Positions 46,310-55,817 of a DNA stretch of 64,000 nt are shown here, one piece after another. Below the pieces are notes generated by a model. It worked only from the letters and a program-made list of their open reading frames with translations, searched no databases and was not told the DNA's origin. A program made the position numbers and the translations under genes. The DNA comes from Aquiflexum lacus. GTDB lineage: Bacteria > Bacteroidota > Bacteroidia > Cytophagales > Cyclobacteriaceae. The first letter of the stretch is position 1. Each line of letters begins with the position of its first letter. Location of the stretch: assembly GCF_015476655.1 (NCBI RefSeq), contig NZ_JABFHF010000008.1:124001-188000 (forward strand), in the 5' to 3' direction.

Positions 46310-47596
46310 TCAGTTCATTAAATCCTCTATTTCTTCAGCGACTATGGGGATATTCCTCATTAGATCAAAATACCCGTCTTTCAAAATAACAATATTATTT
46401 TCCAACCTCACTCCCAAACCTTCTCCCTGTATATAAATCCCAGGCTCAACTGTAAAGACCATACCCGCTGTGATGGGTTCATGCATGGTGCCCACATCAT
46501 GGACATCCAATCCCAAGTGATGTGAAGTACCATGCATAAAATATTTTTTATATGCCGGGGTTTTGGGATCCTGATTTTTGATGTCAGTTTGGTCTATTAA
46601 GCCCAGTTCAAGTAACTCTGACTGCATCATCAAACCCACCTCTTTGTGGTAATCCTGAATACTGATTCCTGGCCGTAAAATATTCATGGCGCCTCTTTTA
46701 ACCCGCAATACGGCATTATAGACCTCCTTTTGCCTTTTTGTAAACCTCCCATTAACTGGAATGGTCCTGGTCATATCTGCATTATAATTCCCATACTCCG
46801 CCCCGACATCCATAAGTATCAAATCCCCATCTTTACAGACTTCCTTGTTTTCAATGTAATGCAGTACACAAGCATTGGCTCCACCGGCTATGATGGGTTC
46901 ATAGGCGAAACCTCTACTGCGATTGCGGATAAACTCATGGATAAACTCAGCTTCAATCTCATATTCAGTTACGCCTGGCTTTACAAAAGAAAGGATCCTT
47001 CTGAAACCTTTTTCTGTAATATCACAAGCGATCTGCATTTGGTCTGTTTCTTCCTTTTCCTTCACTGCCCTCAAAGCATGCATTATCGGAGCCACACGAT
47101 GATAGTGGTGTAGTGGGTACCTTTTTTTGCAGGTTTCTATAAATCTGGCATCTCTGGTTTCGACTACAACAGCAGCACGAAGGTGTTCATTGGTGTTCAG
47201 GAATACATTATCGCTTAGCGACATCAATGTATTCAACACGCCATCAAAATTGGAAATCCATTGGATATTTTCAATACCTGAAGTGGCCAATGCTTCCTCT
47301 TTGGTATATTTATGGCCTTCCCAAATAGCGATATGCTCGCTGGTTTCGCGTAAAAACAGCACTTCTCGTAGATTAGGGTCAGGGAAGTCCGGACAAACCA
47401 CCAATACAGATTCCTCTTGATCAATTCCTGTGAGGTAAAAAATATCATTATTCTGTCGGAAACGTACCGTTCCATCTGCATTGGTTGGCAAAATATCATT
47501 GGAATGAAATACTGCCAAAGATTTTGGAAGGAGTTTTTCTTTTAATTTTTGACGGTTTTTGATGTAAAAGTCCTGTGATAAAGGTGTGTATCTCAT
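46310..47596 (-). CDS. pepP: Xaa-Pro aminopeptidase (M24B, aminopeptidase P)
   Basis: A 428-residue metallopeptidase that releases N-terminal residues next to proline. The N-terminal creatinase-like domain (about 1-165) is followed by the pita-bread domain with its metal ligands: Asp in LILMDVGAEYGNYNADMTRT (two Asp), His in HGTSHHLGLDVHD, Glu in TVEPGIYI and Glu in VRLENNIVI. All ligands are present. There is no signal peptide, so it is cytoplasmic. It is a single gene divergent from the M16 protease gene. Confidence 0.93.
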   Translation of the reverse strand: MRYTPLSQDFYIKNRQKLKEKLLPKSLAVFHSNDILPTNADGTVRFRQNNDIFYLTGIDQEESVLVVCPDFPDPNLREVLFLRETSEHIAIWEGHKYTKEEALATSGIENIQWISNFDGVLNTLMSLSDNVFLNTNEHLRAAVVVETRDARFIETCKKRYPLHHYHRVAPIMHALRAVKEKEETDQMQIACDITEKGFRRILSFVKPGVTEYEIEAEFIHEFIRNRSRGFAYEPIIAGGANACVLHYIENKEVCKDGDLILMDVGAEYGNYNADMTRTIPVNGRFTKRQKEVYNAVLRVKRGAMNILRPGISIQDYHKEVGLMMQSELLELGLIDQTDIKNQDPKTPAYKKYFMHGTSHHLGLDVHDVGTMHEPITAGMVFTVEPGIYIQGEGLGVRLENNIVILKDGYFDLMRNIPIVAEEIEDLMN

Positions 47597-47703
47597 AATG
47601 TGTCCTGATATTTGGTCTTAAAGAAGAATGAAATTAGCATAATAGATATTGAACCAAAAATACCATTTATCAATTGGGTAAAAAAACACTTCAATAAGTC
47701 TTT

Positions 47704-47711
47704 TATTTTTG
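47704..47711 (+). promoter_or_regulatory. Possible -7 box of the M16/OMT/MltD operon
   Basis: TATTTTTG matches TAnnTTTG and lies 26 nt before the ATG at 47738. No good TTTG lies 19-21 nt upstream, so only the -7 element supports it. Confidence 0.4.
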
Positions 47712-47737
47712 TACTTTGAGGCTAGGAAAAATTAAGC

Positions 47738-48967
47738 ATGCAATATAACTTAAAGGAACTTCCCAATGGTATCCGAATAGTACATCAGGAAGTCACCCAT
47801 ACCCGGATGGTACATTGTGGTTTTGTACTGAACATTGGAAGTAGGGATGAATCGAAAGAACAGGAAGGCTTGGCGCATTTCTGGGAACATATGGCTTTCA
47901 AAGGGACCAAAAAAAGAAAAGCCTATCATATCATCAACCGTTTGGAATCCCTTGGGGGAGAATTGAACGCCTATACTACCAAGGAAAAAATCTGTTTTTA
48001 TTCAAGTACTTTGAAAGAACACTTCCCGAAAGCTGCTGAGCTTTTATGCGATATAACTTTTAACAGTACTTTTCCAAAAAAACAGATTGACAAGGAGAGA
48101 CAGGTCATATTGGAGGAAATGGCCATGTATCGGGACTCGCCTGATGATTCCATACAGGATGACTTTGATGAGATGATTTTTGAGGGACATGCTTTGGGCA
48201 GAAATATATTGGGGACTGAGCAAACAGTGGCCAACTTTACCCAAGATGACTTTTTTGAGTTTCTTTCTTCCCGCCTAGATACCACGCAGATAGTTTTCTC
48301 GGTAATCGGAAATATATCATTCAAAAAAGTATTGCTACAGGTTGAGTCTTTTCTGGCTGAAATCCCGATAAAAAGGAGTCTTTATGTCAGAAGCGGATTC
48401 ACCAATTATCAACCAAAGATTAAAATCGTTGAAAAGGAAATTACACAGGCCCATTGTGCCATTGGAAAACCTGCATTTTCATTTTATGATCCCAGGAGAT
48501 TTCAATTGTACCTGCTCAACAATATCCTTGGTGGCCCAAGTATGAACTCCCGTTTGAATCTTTCCTTAAGGGAAAAACATGGCTATGTCTATAGTGTGGA
48601 ATCCCATTATCAAGCCTACTCTGACACAGGTTTTGTAGGGGTATATTTTGGCACTGAACAGAAAACTGCAAACCGGGCCAAAAAGGTTGTGCTGAAAGAA
48701 ATGGAAAAATTGAGGCTCAAAAAGTTGGGAACCATGCAGCTCCACATGGCCAAAGAACAAGCTATTGGACAAATGGCAATGGCTGAAGAAAATTATGCTG
48801 CTTTGATGTTGGTTTTTGCCAAAAACTTGTTGGATAAGGGGAAAATTGACTCCTTGGATACTATCTTTGGCATTATCAGGGAAACGACCTCAGAAGATTT
48901 GATGGATATTGCCAATGAAGTTTATAGCCCTGACCAATTGAGTTACCTGAATTATACACCTGCTTGA
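47738..48967 (+). CDS. M16 family zinc metallopeptidase (insulinase-like)
   Basis: A 409-residue protein of the processing peptidase/insulinase family. The inverted zinc motif HxxEH is present in EGLAHFWEHMAFKGTKKR near residue 50. The downstream glutamate ligand falls in the expected region of the first domain. The second domain contains NNILGGPSMNSRLNLSLREK, typical of the family. There is no signal peptide, so it is probably cytoplasmic. It overlaps the next gene by 4 nt (ATGA), starting a four-gene operon. Confidence 0.92.
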   Translation: MQYNLKELPNGIRIVHQEVTHTRMVHCGFVLNIGSRDESKEQEGLAHFWEHMAFKGTKKRKAYHIINRLESLGGELNAYTTKEKICFYSSTLKEHFPKAAELLCDITFNSTFPKKQIDKERQVILEEMAMYRDSPDDSIQDDFDEMIFEGHALGRNILGTEQTVANFTQDDFFEFLSSRLDTTQIVFSVIGNISFKKVLLQVESFLAEIPIKRSLYVRSGFTNYQPKIKIVEKEITQAHCAIGKPAFSFYDPRRFQLYLLNNILGGPSMNSRLNLSLREKHGYVYSVESHYQAYSDTGFVGVYFGTEQKTANRAKKVVLKEMEKLRLKKLGTMQLHMAKEQAIGQMAMAEENYAALMLVFAKNLLDKGKIDSLDTIFGIIRETTSEDLMDIANEVYSPDQLSYLNYTPA

Positions 48968-49614
48968 AAATGGATTTTCTTTTACCCAAACTATTAGCAT
49001 ATTGTGAAGACCACAGCAGCGGAGAGGATGAATTGCTCAGGCACATTTCGAGGGAAACCCATGCCAAGGTATTGATGCCTAGGATGCTATCCGGCCATTT
49101 ACAAGGAAAGACTTTGGAAATGTTGGTGAAAATGTTGAATCCTCAAGTCATCTTGGAAATAGGGACATTCACAGGTTATTCAGGAATCTGCATGGCTAGA
49201 GGATTGGGCGAAAATGGCAGGCTTATCACTTTGGATATCAATGAGGAGTTGGAAGACATGGTGAGGGAATTTTTTGAAACATCCGGTTTGGCTTCCAAAA
49301 TTGATTACAGGATAGGAAATGCCATGGACATCATTCCTAAAATTGATGAGAAATTTGACATGGTCTTTATTGATGCCGACAAAGCAAACTATATCAATTA
49401 TTATAACCTTGTCGTTGAAAAAATGAATCAAGGTGGCATCATATTGGCGGATAATGTATTGTGGTCCGGCAAAGTGATATCCGAAGAAGGGGAAAAGATT
49501 GATAAAGACACTCAAATCATATTGGATTACAATAAAATGGTACAGAATGATCCCCGTGTTGAAAATGTCCTTTTACCTATTAGAGATGGATTAATGCTGG
49601 CAAGAAAACTATGA
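48964..49614 (+). CDS. SAM-dependent O-methyltransferase (caffeoyl-CoA OMT-like)
   Basis: A 216-residue class I methyltransferase. The SAM-binding motif is VILEIGTFTGYSGICMARGL near residue 60. The metal-dependent active site is in FDMVFIDADKANYINYYNLV, followed by GGIILADNVLWSGKV. Both are standard for the caffeoyl-CoA/catechol O-methyltransferase-like family. Both ends overlap their neighbours by 4 nt, so it is translationally coupled to the M16 protease and MltD genes. The methyl acceptor in bacteria of this kind is not known. Confidence 0.9.
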   Translation: MKMDFLLPKLLAYCEDHSSGEDELLRHISRETHAKVLMPRMLSGHLQGKTLEMLVKMLNPQVILEIGTFTGYSGICMARGLGENGRLITLDINEELEDMVREFFETSGLASKIDYRIGNAMDIIPKIDEKFDMVFIDADKANYINYYNLVVEKMNQGGIILADNVLWSGKVISEEGEKIDKDTQIILDYNKMVQNDPRVENVLLPIRDGLMLARKL

Positions 49615-51209
49615 GCATGAATAATTTAATACCCTTCAAAAGAAACTTACTGATTTGTTTTACTTTTTTGCTGGCCCCCATGGCCATGGCCCAAATCCCA
49701 CAAGTACCCAATGAACTCCGTTTTGCTGACCTGACTATTAAAATTAATGAACAGGCAAGAAGAGAAATCCAAAGCGATGTGGATGCGCTTTATCGGAGTC
49801 CTACCTATTTCAGGGCAAAAGCCGAAAGGGTCAATCTTTACTTGCCATTGGTGGAAAGAGAATTGAGAGATGCAGGAGTCCCTACTGATTTTAAATATTT
49901 GGTCATACAGGAAAGTAGTCTGATTGGAGATGCTGTTTCCACCTCAAATGCTGTCGGCTTTTGGCAGTTCAAACAAGGGACAGCAGAAGAAGTATTTTTG
50001 AGGGTAGATAATCAGGTTGATGACAGAAAAAATATCGTGACTTCCACCCAAGGGGCTGCAAGGTATCTGAAAAAAAACAATGCCCAGTTTGACAATTGGA
50101 TGTGTGCTTTGGTAGCCTATCAAATGGGTTTAGGTGGAGCTAGAGGCTATTTTGGAACACAATACAATGGAAAGAAAGTAGTCGAAATTGACAGAAATTC
50201 GCATTGGTACTTTAAAAAATTCCTTGCCCACAAGGTGGCTTTTGAGAGTCCGACTGTCATGTTGGCAAGTAATTCGGGGTATTTGGAAGAAATAAGGATA
50301 CAAGGCCCTACAACTTTGAAAGCCCTTGCGCCAAGACTTGGCGTTACAGAAGCCCATTTAAAAGAATATAACAAATGGACTGCCAAAGGTAATATTCCTG
50401 ATGACAGGCCATATTCTATCGTGTATATAAGGGAAGGTACACCACAAGCAAGACCCGCAATAGCTGAAACACTAACTACACCCCAGCCTGCAGTGACTAC
50501 GGTCAGTAACGTCAGCAATACTGCTTATCCAAAAGTCACCGGCAATCAAACAAATGCAACCCAACCCAATCAGATCAAAGTCAATAATATAGAGGGTATT
50601 AAAGCGGCCAATACCACAACTCAGGAGAAATTCACAGATCAGATAGGGATTAGAGAAAATAAATTCAGAAGGATCAATGACCTTGAAAAAAATGAAAAGA
50701 TAGAGGCCGGTCAATATTACTACACCAAAGCTAAGAAAACCCGAGCTGAAGAAGAGCAACATGTCGTTCTTCCCGGTGAAACCCTTTGGTCAATTTCCCA
50801 AATGTATGGAATCAAATTATCTGCCTTAAAAGCAAAAAACAGGATCAATAATGATAGGGACTTGAAAGCAGGAATGATGCTTAATTTGAGAGAACACCTT
50901 AGTAGAGGAGAGGAAATTCCCATTATTCCAGCCACTGAATATAAGAAAGTCATTGCATATAACAATCAGCAGCCAACAACGTCAAGTACAACAACGGTTA
51001 ATTCTTCCCAAAATGCCACGACACCTGTTTACAGCCCTGCCCCCTCCTCATCAAGTCCAAAGGTAACCATCCATACTGTAATTCAGGGAGAAAACCTTTT
51101 CAGAATCAGCCAAAAATATGGGGTAACGGTTAATGATATCAAGAAATGGAATAGATTATCAAACAATGATATAAAGATTGGGCAAAAATTGACGATAAAT
51201 AAACCATGA
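49611..51209 (+). CDS. mltD: Membrane-bound lytic murein transglycosylase with two LysM domains (MltD-like)
   Basis: A 532-residue cell-wall enzyme. A signal peptide (about residues 1-28, ending AMAQ) leads to a lytic transglycosylase domain with catalytic Glu in FKYLVIQESSLIGDAV, then AVGFWQFKQGTAEEV and ALVAYQMGLGGARGYF. A Thr/Asn-rich linker leads to two LysM peptidoglycan-binding domains (VVLPGETLWSISQMYGI and TVIQGENLFRISQKYGV). It cleaves glycan strands to 1,6-anhydromuropeptides. The start overlaps the methyltransferase stop by 4 nt; a second ATG at 49617 is possible. Confidence 0.92.
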   Translation: MSMNNLIPFKRNLLICFTFLLAPMAMAQIPQVPNELRFADLTIKINEQARREIQSDVDALYRSPTYFRAKAERVNLYLPLVERELRDAGVPTDFKYLVIQESSLIGDAVSTSNAVGFWQFKQGTAEEVFLRVDNQVDDRKNIVTSTQGAARYLKKNNAQFDNWMCALVAYQMGLGGARGYFGTQYNGKKVVEIDRNSHWYFKKFLAHKVAFESPTVMLASNSGYLEEIRIQGPTTLKALAPRLGVTEAHLKEYNKWTAKGNIPDDRPYSIVYIREGTPQARPAIAETLTTPQPAVTTVSNVSNTAYPKVTGNQTNATQPNQIKVNNIEGIKAANTTTQEKFTDQIGIRENKFRRINDLEKNEKIEAGQYYYTKAKKTRAEEEQHVVLPGETLWSISQMYGIKLSALKAKNRINNDRDLKAGMMLNLREHLSRGEEIPIIPATEYKKVIAYNNQQPTTSSTTTVNSSQNATTPVYSPAPSSSSPKVTIHTVIQGENLFRISQKYGVTVNDIKKWNRLSNNDIKIGQKLTINKP

Positions 51210-51238
51210 ACCTTATTTTAGCGGTTTGATTTTACAAA

Positions 51239-52228
51239 ATGCAAAAAAGAGTTTTCTCCCTTTTTCTTTTCTTATTTGTTTCTGTCTCCGTGCTCAAAGC
51301 TCAGGATAGACTAATGCTTGCCGACACCCTGCTTATCAGTGGTGACACTATTATAATGTTGGGAGATTCAATCATTATCAAACAACAAGTCAAACCTGTT
51401 TATTGGGAAAAAGGCGGGAATTTCAATTTAAGCCTTCAGCAAGTTAGTCTTTCCAATTGGAATGCAGGTGGAGCCAGTAATTTTGCCCTGAATACAGGCT
51501 TGAGTCTTTTTGCCAACTATAAAAAAGATCAGATCATTTGGGATACCAAATTGAATGTCAATGCCGGTTTTAACAGGCAATCTGACAGAAGGTTCCCTAC
51601 CAGAAAAACCAATGACAATTTTATTTTTATAAGCAAATATGGCAGGGAACTTACTGATATGTGGTTCTTGTCCACGCAGTTAGAAGCAAGGACCCAATTA
51701 CTTGCTGGTTATCGTTTTTTTAGACCTTCGGGTGCAGAATTCGATTCTAGGTCGAAACTCTCCGATTTCCTTGCTCCTGCTTATATCCAATCCTCCACAG
51801 GTTTGAATTACCGTAAGGAATATGACAATAAAGATAGAATTTCAATTATTGCTTCTCCATTTACAGGCCGTTTCACAGTTGTACTCGATGATTCTTTGAG
51901 TAGAGCAGGTGCATTTGGAGTTATCCCCGGAGAAAATATCCGCGCGGAAGCTGGTTTGTCTTTTGGTTCAACGACTGATGTTCAAATGTTGGAAAATATC
52001 AGATGGAGAGCAGATTTGAACCTGTTTACCAACTTCGAAAGGCTGGGAAATTTTGTGGTTAATTTTAACTCTGTAATCTCGATGAAAGTCAATAAATACA
52101 TAACCACCCGTATTGAAACTATATTGATCTATGATGAAAGGGTATTGATCCAACAAGCCGAAGGACCTCCACGACAAGCTGTCCAATTACAGAATATGAT
52201 CAACTTTGGGATAGGATTGGATTTTTAA
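51239..52228 (+). CDS. DUF3078 outer-membrane-associated protein
   Basis: 329 residues with a signal peptide (ending LKAQD). The mature part starts with the DUF3078 segment WEKGGNFNLSLQQVSLSNWN and then alternates beta strands (FALNTGLSLFANYKKDQIIW) to an aromatic C-terminus (NFGIGLDF). It is 29 nt after mltD and is the last gene of this operon. Its stop codon overlaps that of dnaX, which converges from the other strand. Function is unknown; an outer-membrane barrel is likely. Confidence 0.85.
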   Translation: MQKRVFSLFLFLFVSVSVLKAQDRLMLADTLLISGDTIIMLGDSIIIKQQVKPVYWEKGGNFNLSLQQVSLSNWNAGGASNFALNTGLSLFANYKKDQIIWDTKLNVNAGFNRQSDRRFPTRKTNDNFIFISKYGRELTDMWFLSTQLEARTQLLAGYRFFRPSGAEFDSRSKLSDFLAPAYIQSSTGLNYRKEYDNKDRISIIASPFTGRFTVVLDDSLSRAGAFGVIPGENIRAEAGLSFGSTTDVQMLENIRWRADLNLFTNFERLGNFVVNFNSVISMKVNKYITTRIETILIYDERVLIQQAEGPPRQAVQLQNMINFGIGLDF

Positions 52229-53957
52229 AAATCGGTTTCCAATTGAAACCTTCGCTGCAACTCAGCCAATGCAGGGGATTTTTCCTTCAAGTATTGCAGT
52301 TTATCGGTACTCGTATAAAGCTTCTTTTTCCCAGATTCCTCTTCTTTGATTTCACTCTCAAGGTGGATGCTGTAATTGTTCAATTTTCTACGCAAAGTAC
52401 CCAATACATCCGCTTTAATTTTGTGAAAAATATCCTGTTGCAGTTCTCCATTGAGATGAAAAATAATAGTTTCGCCTTCCAACACAACTTCTTGTTTCAG
52501 TACAGTGACTTCCAGATTTTTATGGTTGGTTTTATAATCTTCGATAATCTCGAAAAGCACGTTCTGCAATTTGTTGAAATCAAAAATTTCAGCTAATTGA
52601 TCGGTATTGGACTGCTCTTTCTTATCCTTTTCTTCCTCTGTGGTTGTAGCAGAAATAGGTCTGTCTTCTACTTGTTTTCTAGCTTGACTGATACTTGTCG
52701 GGATGGATAGCGTCCGATGCGCTTCTGTTTTTTTGATTGCAAAAGGATTGGCTTCCTTGAAAAGTGATGCCGCAACGCCTTCATTTTTAGCAGGCTCTGT
52801 CGGCTCAATCAGCCTTTTTTTTTTGACTCCTCTTGGGCCAACACTACCAAGGAAATGGCCTGAGGCAATTTTGCCATTTTCATCAAGGCCAATTCAACAT
52901 GAAGCCTTTGGTTTTTACTTGCCTTATAATTGATATCGCATTGATTACAGATATTCAAAGCAGATAATAAAAAAGAGACCCCAGCTTTTTGGGACTGTAA
53001 AAGATATCTTTCCTTAGCAGATTCTGAAACCTGTATCAATTCAATAGTAGCAGGATCTTTGCAAACCATCAGATCCCTGAGATGCTCAGACAATCCTGTT
53101 ATAAAATTATGGCCATCAAATCCTTTTTTGAGTATCTCATCAAAAGTCAACAACACATCAGAAATACTTCCTGCCAAAAGCGCATCCAATACCTTAAAAT
53201 AATAATCATAATCAAGAATATGGAGATTGCTGATGGTCTCCTGATAAGTTAATTTATTTCCAGCCGAAAAGGTGACGATCAGGTCAAAAATGGACAACGC
53301 ATCTCTTAATGCTCCATCTGCTTTGGTGGCAATCAGTCTCAATGCTTCTTCTTCAGCCTCAATTTTTTCTTCAGCAGCAATATATTTGAGGTGTTGTGCA
53401 ATATCAGCAATCTGGATCCTATTGAAATCAAAAATCTGACATCTGGAAAGAATGGTCGGGATGATTTTATGTTTTTCAGTCGTTGCCAAAATAAAAATGG
53501 CATACTTCGGAGGTTCCTCCAATGTTTTCAAAAAGGCATTGAAGGCCTGATTGGAAAGCATGTGAACTTCATCAATGATATAGATTTTATATTGTCCTTG
53601 CTGGGGTGCATACCTGACCTGCTCGACAAGATTCCTGATGTCTTCAACAGAGTTGTTGGATGCAGCATCAAGTTCATGGACATTGAATGATGCATTGTTA
53701 TTGAAAGCTTTGCAGGAATCACATTCATTGCATGCTTCATGCTCAGCAGTAAGGTTGGTACAATTGATGGTTTTGGCCAAAATTCTGGCGCAAGTGGTTT
53801 TTCCCACTCCTCTAGGACCACAGAAAAGAAAAGCCTGTGCCAAATGGTTGTTTTTGATGGCGTTTTTCAGGGTAGTGGTAATATGCCCCTGACCCACGAC
53901 ACTTTTAAAATTGGAAGGCCTATACTTTCTAGCTGAAACAACAAAATTCTCCATCAC
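52225..53957 (-). CDS. dnaX: DNA polymerase III subunits tau/gamma, with an internal -1 frameshift
   Basis: Clamp-loader ATPase. The first frame (53957-52809, 382 codons) has Walker A GPRGVGKTTC, a zinc module CTNLTAEHEACNECDSC, Walker B IIDEVHML and sensor ATTEKHKIIPTILSRC. It ends in ESKKKG and a stop directly after ten A residues. The -1 frame continues without a stop through about 196 more codons to 52225. This C-terminal part (KEANPFAIKKTEAHRTLSI onward) has the tau-type linker and tail. The full tau would be about 577 residues and the short form would be gamma. SD-like GAGGAG, the A10 tract and a hairpin accompany the site, so I treat it as programmed, not broken. Confidence 0.9.
52802..52832 (-). 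promoter_or_regulatory. Probable programmed -1 frameshift/slippage site in dnaX
   Basis: On the minus strand, in order: GAGGAG (52832-52827, Shine-Dalgarno-like), TC, ten A (52824-52815), then GGCTGATTGAGCC (52814-52802), a GGCT/AGCC hairpin that contains the zero-frame TGA stop. A one-base re-reading in the A run joins the two frames. Confidence 0.75.
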
Positions 53958-54045
53958 CGCAAGATATAAAATTATTGGAAACCTGACTTAGATGATAGCC
54001 ATACAAGGGATATTTTTTTTATTAAGTCATTCATTCTTAGCTAAA

Positions 54046-54834
54046 TTAAAAATCAAAAGAAATTCCGGTCTTGAAAGCAAATATAAATCTTGTGATTGGG
54101 ACAATGGGTTTGTCTTCGTATGAAAAATCAAAGGTATTGGTAAATGAGAACCTGTCCGAAATCTTGGTGTTGAGGTTGAAGTTGCCATTAATTCTATTCC
54201 TGAAAGCCTGAATGGACCGATCATAGCCGACTTGATAATAATTGACCATATTGAAATCCACATATTCATTGATGGATAAACGGAAAGAAATATAATTGGA
54301 GCTTTTCAGAAAGTCTACTTTGACAGTTTCTTCTGTAAATGGATGATGCCATGTTTCATTTTCATAAAGTCCACCCAAACCTAAAATTAAGGTAAGTCGG
54401 TCACTTTCAACTGCTCTTGTTCGGAAAGTTCCTCCTCCAATCCATCTTGGAGCCAAGCCACGAAAATTATCAAAAGAATATTGCACGAAAGTTTCAATGT
54501 TGTTTTTTTCCTCAAAATTAAAAACCGTACGGCCATGAATCAGACCGAAATTCAGAAAGTCTGAATCATTGATCCTGAGATAATCAAAATTTGTGACAAT
54601 AATATAGGCATGTTTCCCGGGATGGTACATGGTGTTGATATCCCATTTATATCCAAAAAGATTGACAGGGGCATCAGCAGCCGCGCTTCTGTTATAAACG
54701 TTGAGACCTGCAGTAGCCTTGGCCACAAACACCTTCGAAGAATCTCCTTTCAGCCGGTATCTTTCGATGTTGAGAATTTGGGAGTAGGAAGAAAAGGAGA
54801 TCAAAAACAGTAAAATGAAAATAATTTTTCTCAA
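54046..54834 (-). CDS. DUF481-like outer-membrane protein
   Basis: A 262-residue secreted barrel protein. It has a signal peptide (ending SSYSQ), then strands such as VFVAKATAGLNVYNRSAAAD, YIIVTNFDYLRINDSDFLNF and FNFEEKNNIETFVQYSFDNF. It ends in FAFKTGISFDF, a C-terminal aromatic as in outer-membrane proteins. The pattern of a salt-induced DUF481/YdiY-type barrel fits. It lies 88 nt from the dnaX start on the same strand with no sign of coupling. Role unknown. Confidence 0.7.
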   Translation of the reverse strand: MRKIIFILLFLISFSSYSQILNIERYRLKGDSSKVFVAKATAGLNVYNRSAAADAPVNLFGYKWDINTMYHPGKHAYIIVTNFDYLRINDSDFLNFGLIHGRTVFNFEEKNNIETFVQYSFDNFRGLAPRWIGGGTFRTRAVESDRLTLILGLGGLYENETWHHPFTEETVKVDFLKSSNYISFRLSINEYVDFNMVNYYQVGYDRSIQAFRNRINGNFNLNTKISDRFSFTNTFDFSYEDKPIVPITRFIFAFKTGISFDF

Positions 54835-54958
54835 AACAGATTTTATTAATAAACCATAAAGGTTTCATTTTTTGAATCGGATTGCAAGGATGTGGGCAGG
54901 TTGTCGGGTTTTTGGTTTTTTAGAAAATGCTCAGAATGGGTAATGATATTTGGGTCAA

Positions 54959-55463
54959 TCGTCATCCAGAGTGGAGAAAATTGGCATTTGCTGAATGGAA
55001 AATGACATTAAATCGGGCTGCAGACCTCTCCTAACGTCGAGGTGACAAGGAAAAGTTATCTATAGTCTTGAATGCATTTTACAGTTCAAAGGTATATATC
55101 TCCAATTCTGTCAATGGTAGTTATGAAAATTAGCATTTACAGAAAAGGTTGTGACATCTAGGTGGGCTGCAGACCTCTCCTGACGTCGAGGTGACAAGGC
55201 AAAGTACTGTAATAGATTCGAATGCTATTTGAAGTCCTAAACCAACAATTTCAAAATCTGTCATTGGTAGTGGAGAAAATTTGGCATTTACAGAAAGGGA
55301 ATGACATCAAGGCGGGCTGCAGACCTCTCCTGACGTCGAGGTGACAAGGCAAAGTCCTGTAATAGAATTGAATGCTATTTGTAGTCCTAAACCATCAATT
55401 TCAAAATCTGTCATTGGTAGTTTTTAAAATTTGGGATTTACAGAAAGGGAATGACAATCAATA
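54959..55463. repeat. Tandem repeat of about 150 bp, three copies plus a partial
   Basis: Copies start with GGGCTGCAGACCTCTCCT at 55015, 55164 and 55314 (spacing 149 and 150 nt). A partial unit precedes them from about 54959. Within each, CGTCGAGGTGACAAGG and TCTGTCA(T/A)TGGTAGT are conserved, and copies two and three are nearly identical. A diverged single copy is at about 61730-61880. The unit has no open reading frame. Confidence 0.85.
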
Positions 55464-55470
55464 GGAATGT

Positions 55471-55610
55471 GGCTTTAGCCCAATCGCAAATAATTGCATA
55501 ATTCACATTGGCTTTAACCAAAATAGAAAGGTAAGAATTATTTAGAGGGTTTAGTTTGGCTAAAGCCGGGAGATTTGGATTCTTTTTCCCCTCCAGCTAA
55601 AGCAGGAGGT
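55471..55610. repeat. Palindrome-bounded intergenic element (GGCTTTAGCC)
   Basis: GGCTTTAGCC (55471-55480) faces GGCTAAAGCC (55558-55567). A related GGCTTTAACC (55510) and a CCTCC/GGAGG hairpin around AGCTAAAGCA (55590-55609) are also present. Possibly a degenerate REP-type pair. Confidence 0.5.
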
Positions 55611-55712
55611 AATTGATGGGAAAGGATAAATTTTTCTGTCAATGAGAACCTTCCCCAATTCTCCTCTATCTTCTCAATAAATTCCTCTGGATTATTCAAA
55701 GCCATTTTGTTT

Positions 55713-55747
55713 CTTATGTCTTATGTCTTATGTCTTATGTCTTATGT
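55713..55747. repeat. Heptamer array (CTTATGT)x5
   Basis: Five perfect tandem copies of CTTATGT. They lie about 45 nt upstream of the predicted -7 box of ssrA. The same heptamer, degenerate, is at 19764-19798. Confidence 0.85.
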
Positions 55748-55790
55748 CTCAAATCTCACCTCCCCTACTAACATTGAACCATTTTTCCTC

Positions 55791-55798
55791 TATATTTG
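55791..55798 (+). promoter_or_regulatory. -7 box of ssrA
   Basis: TATATTTG matches TAnnTTTG and lies 20 nt before the mature 5' end at 55818. The -33 element is not clear; a TTG lies only 14 nt upstream. Confidence 0.55.
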
Positions 55799-55817
55799 TC
55801 TCCCATTCAGAAACTAT

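Noticed and set aside
52225-53957. dnaX as a simple pseudogene or two separate genes
   Set aside because: The break lies exactly at an A10 run with a neighbouring SD-like motif and hairpin, and both frames are otherwise intact.
54959-55463. CRISPR array
   Set aside because: The repeat unit is about 150 nt with no short repeat/spacer alternation, and no cas genes are in the window.
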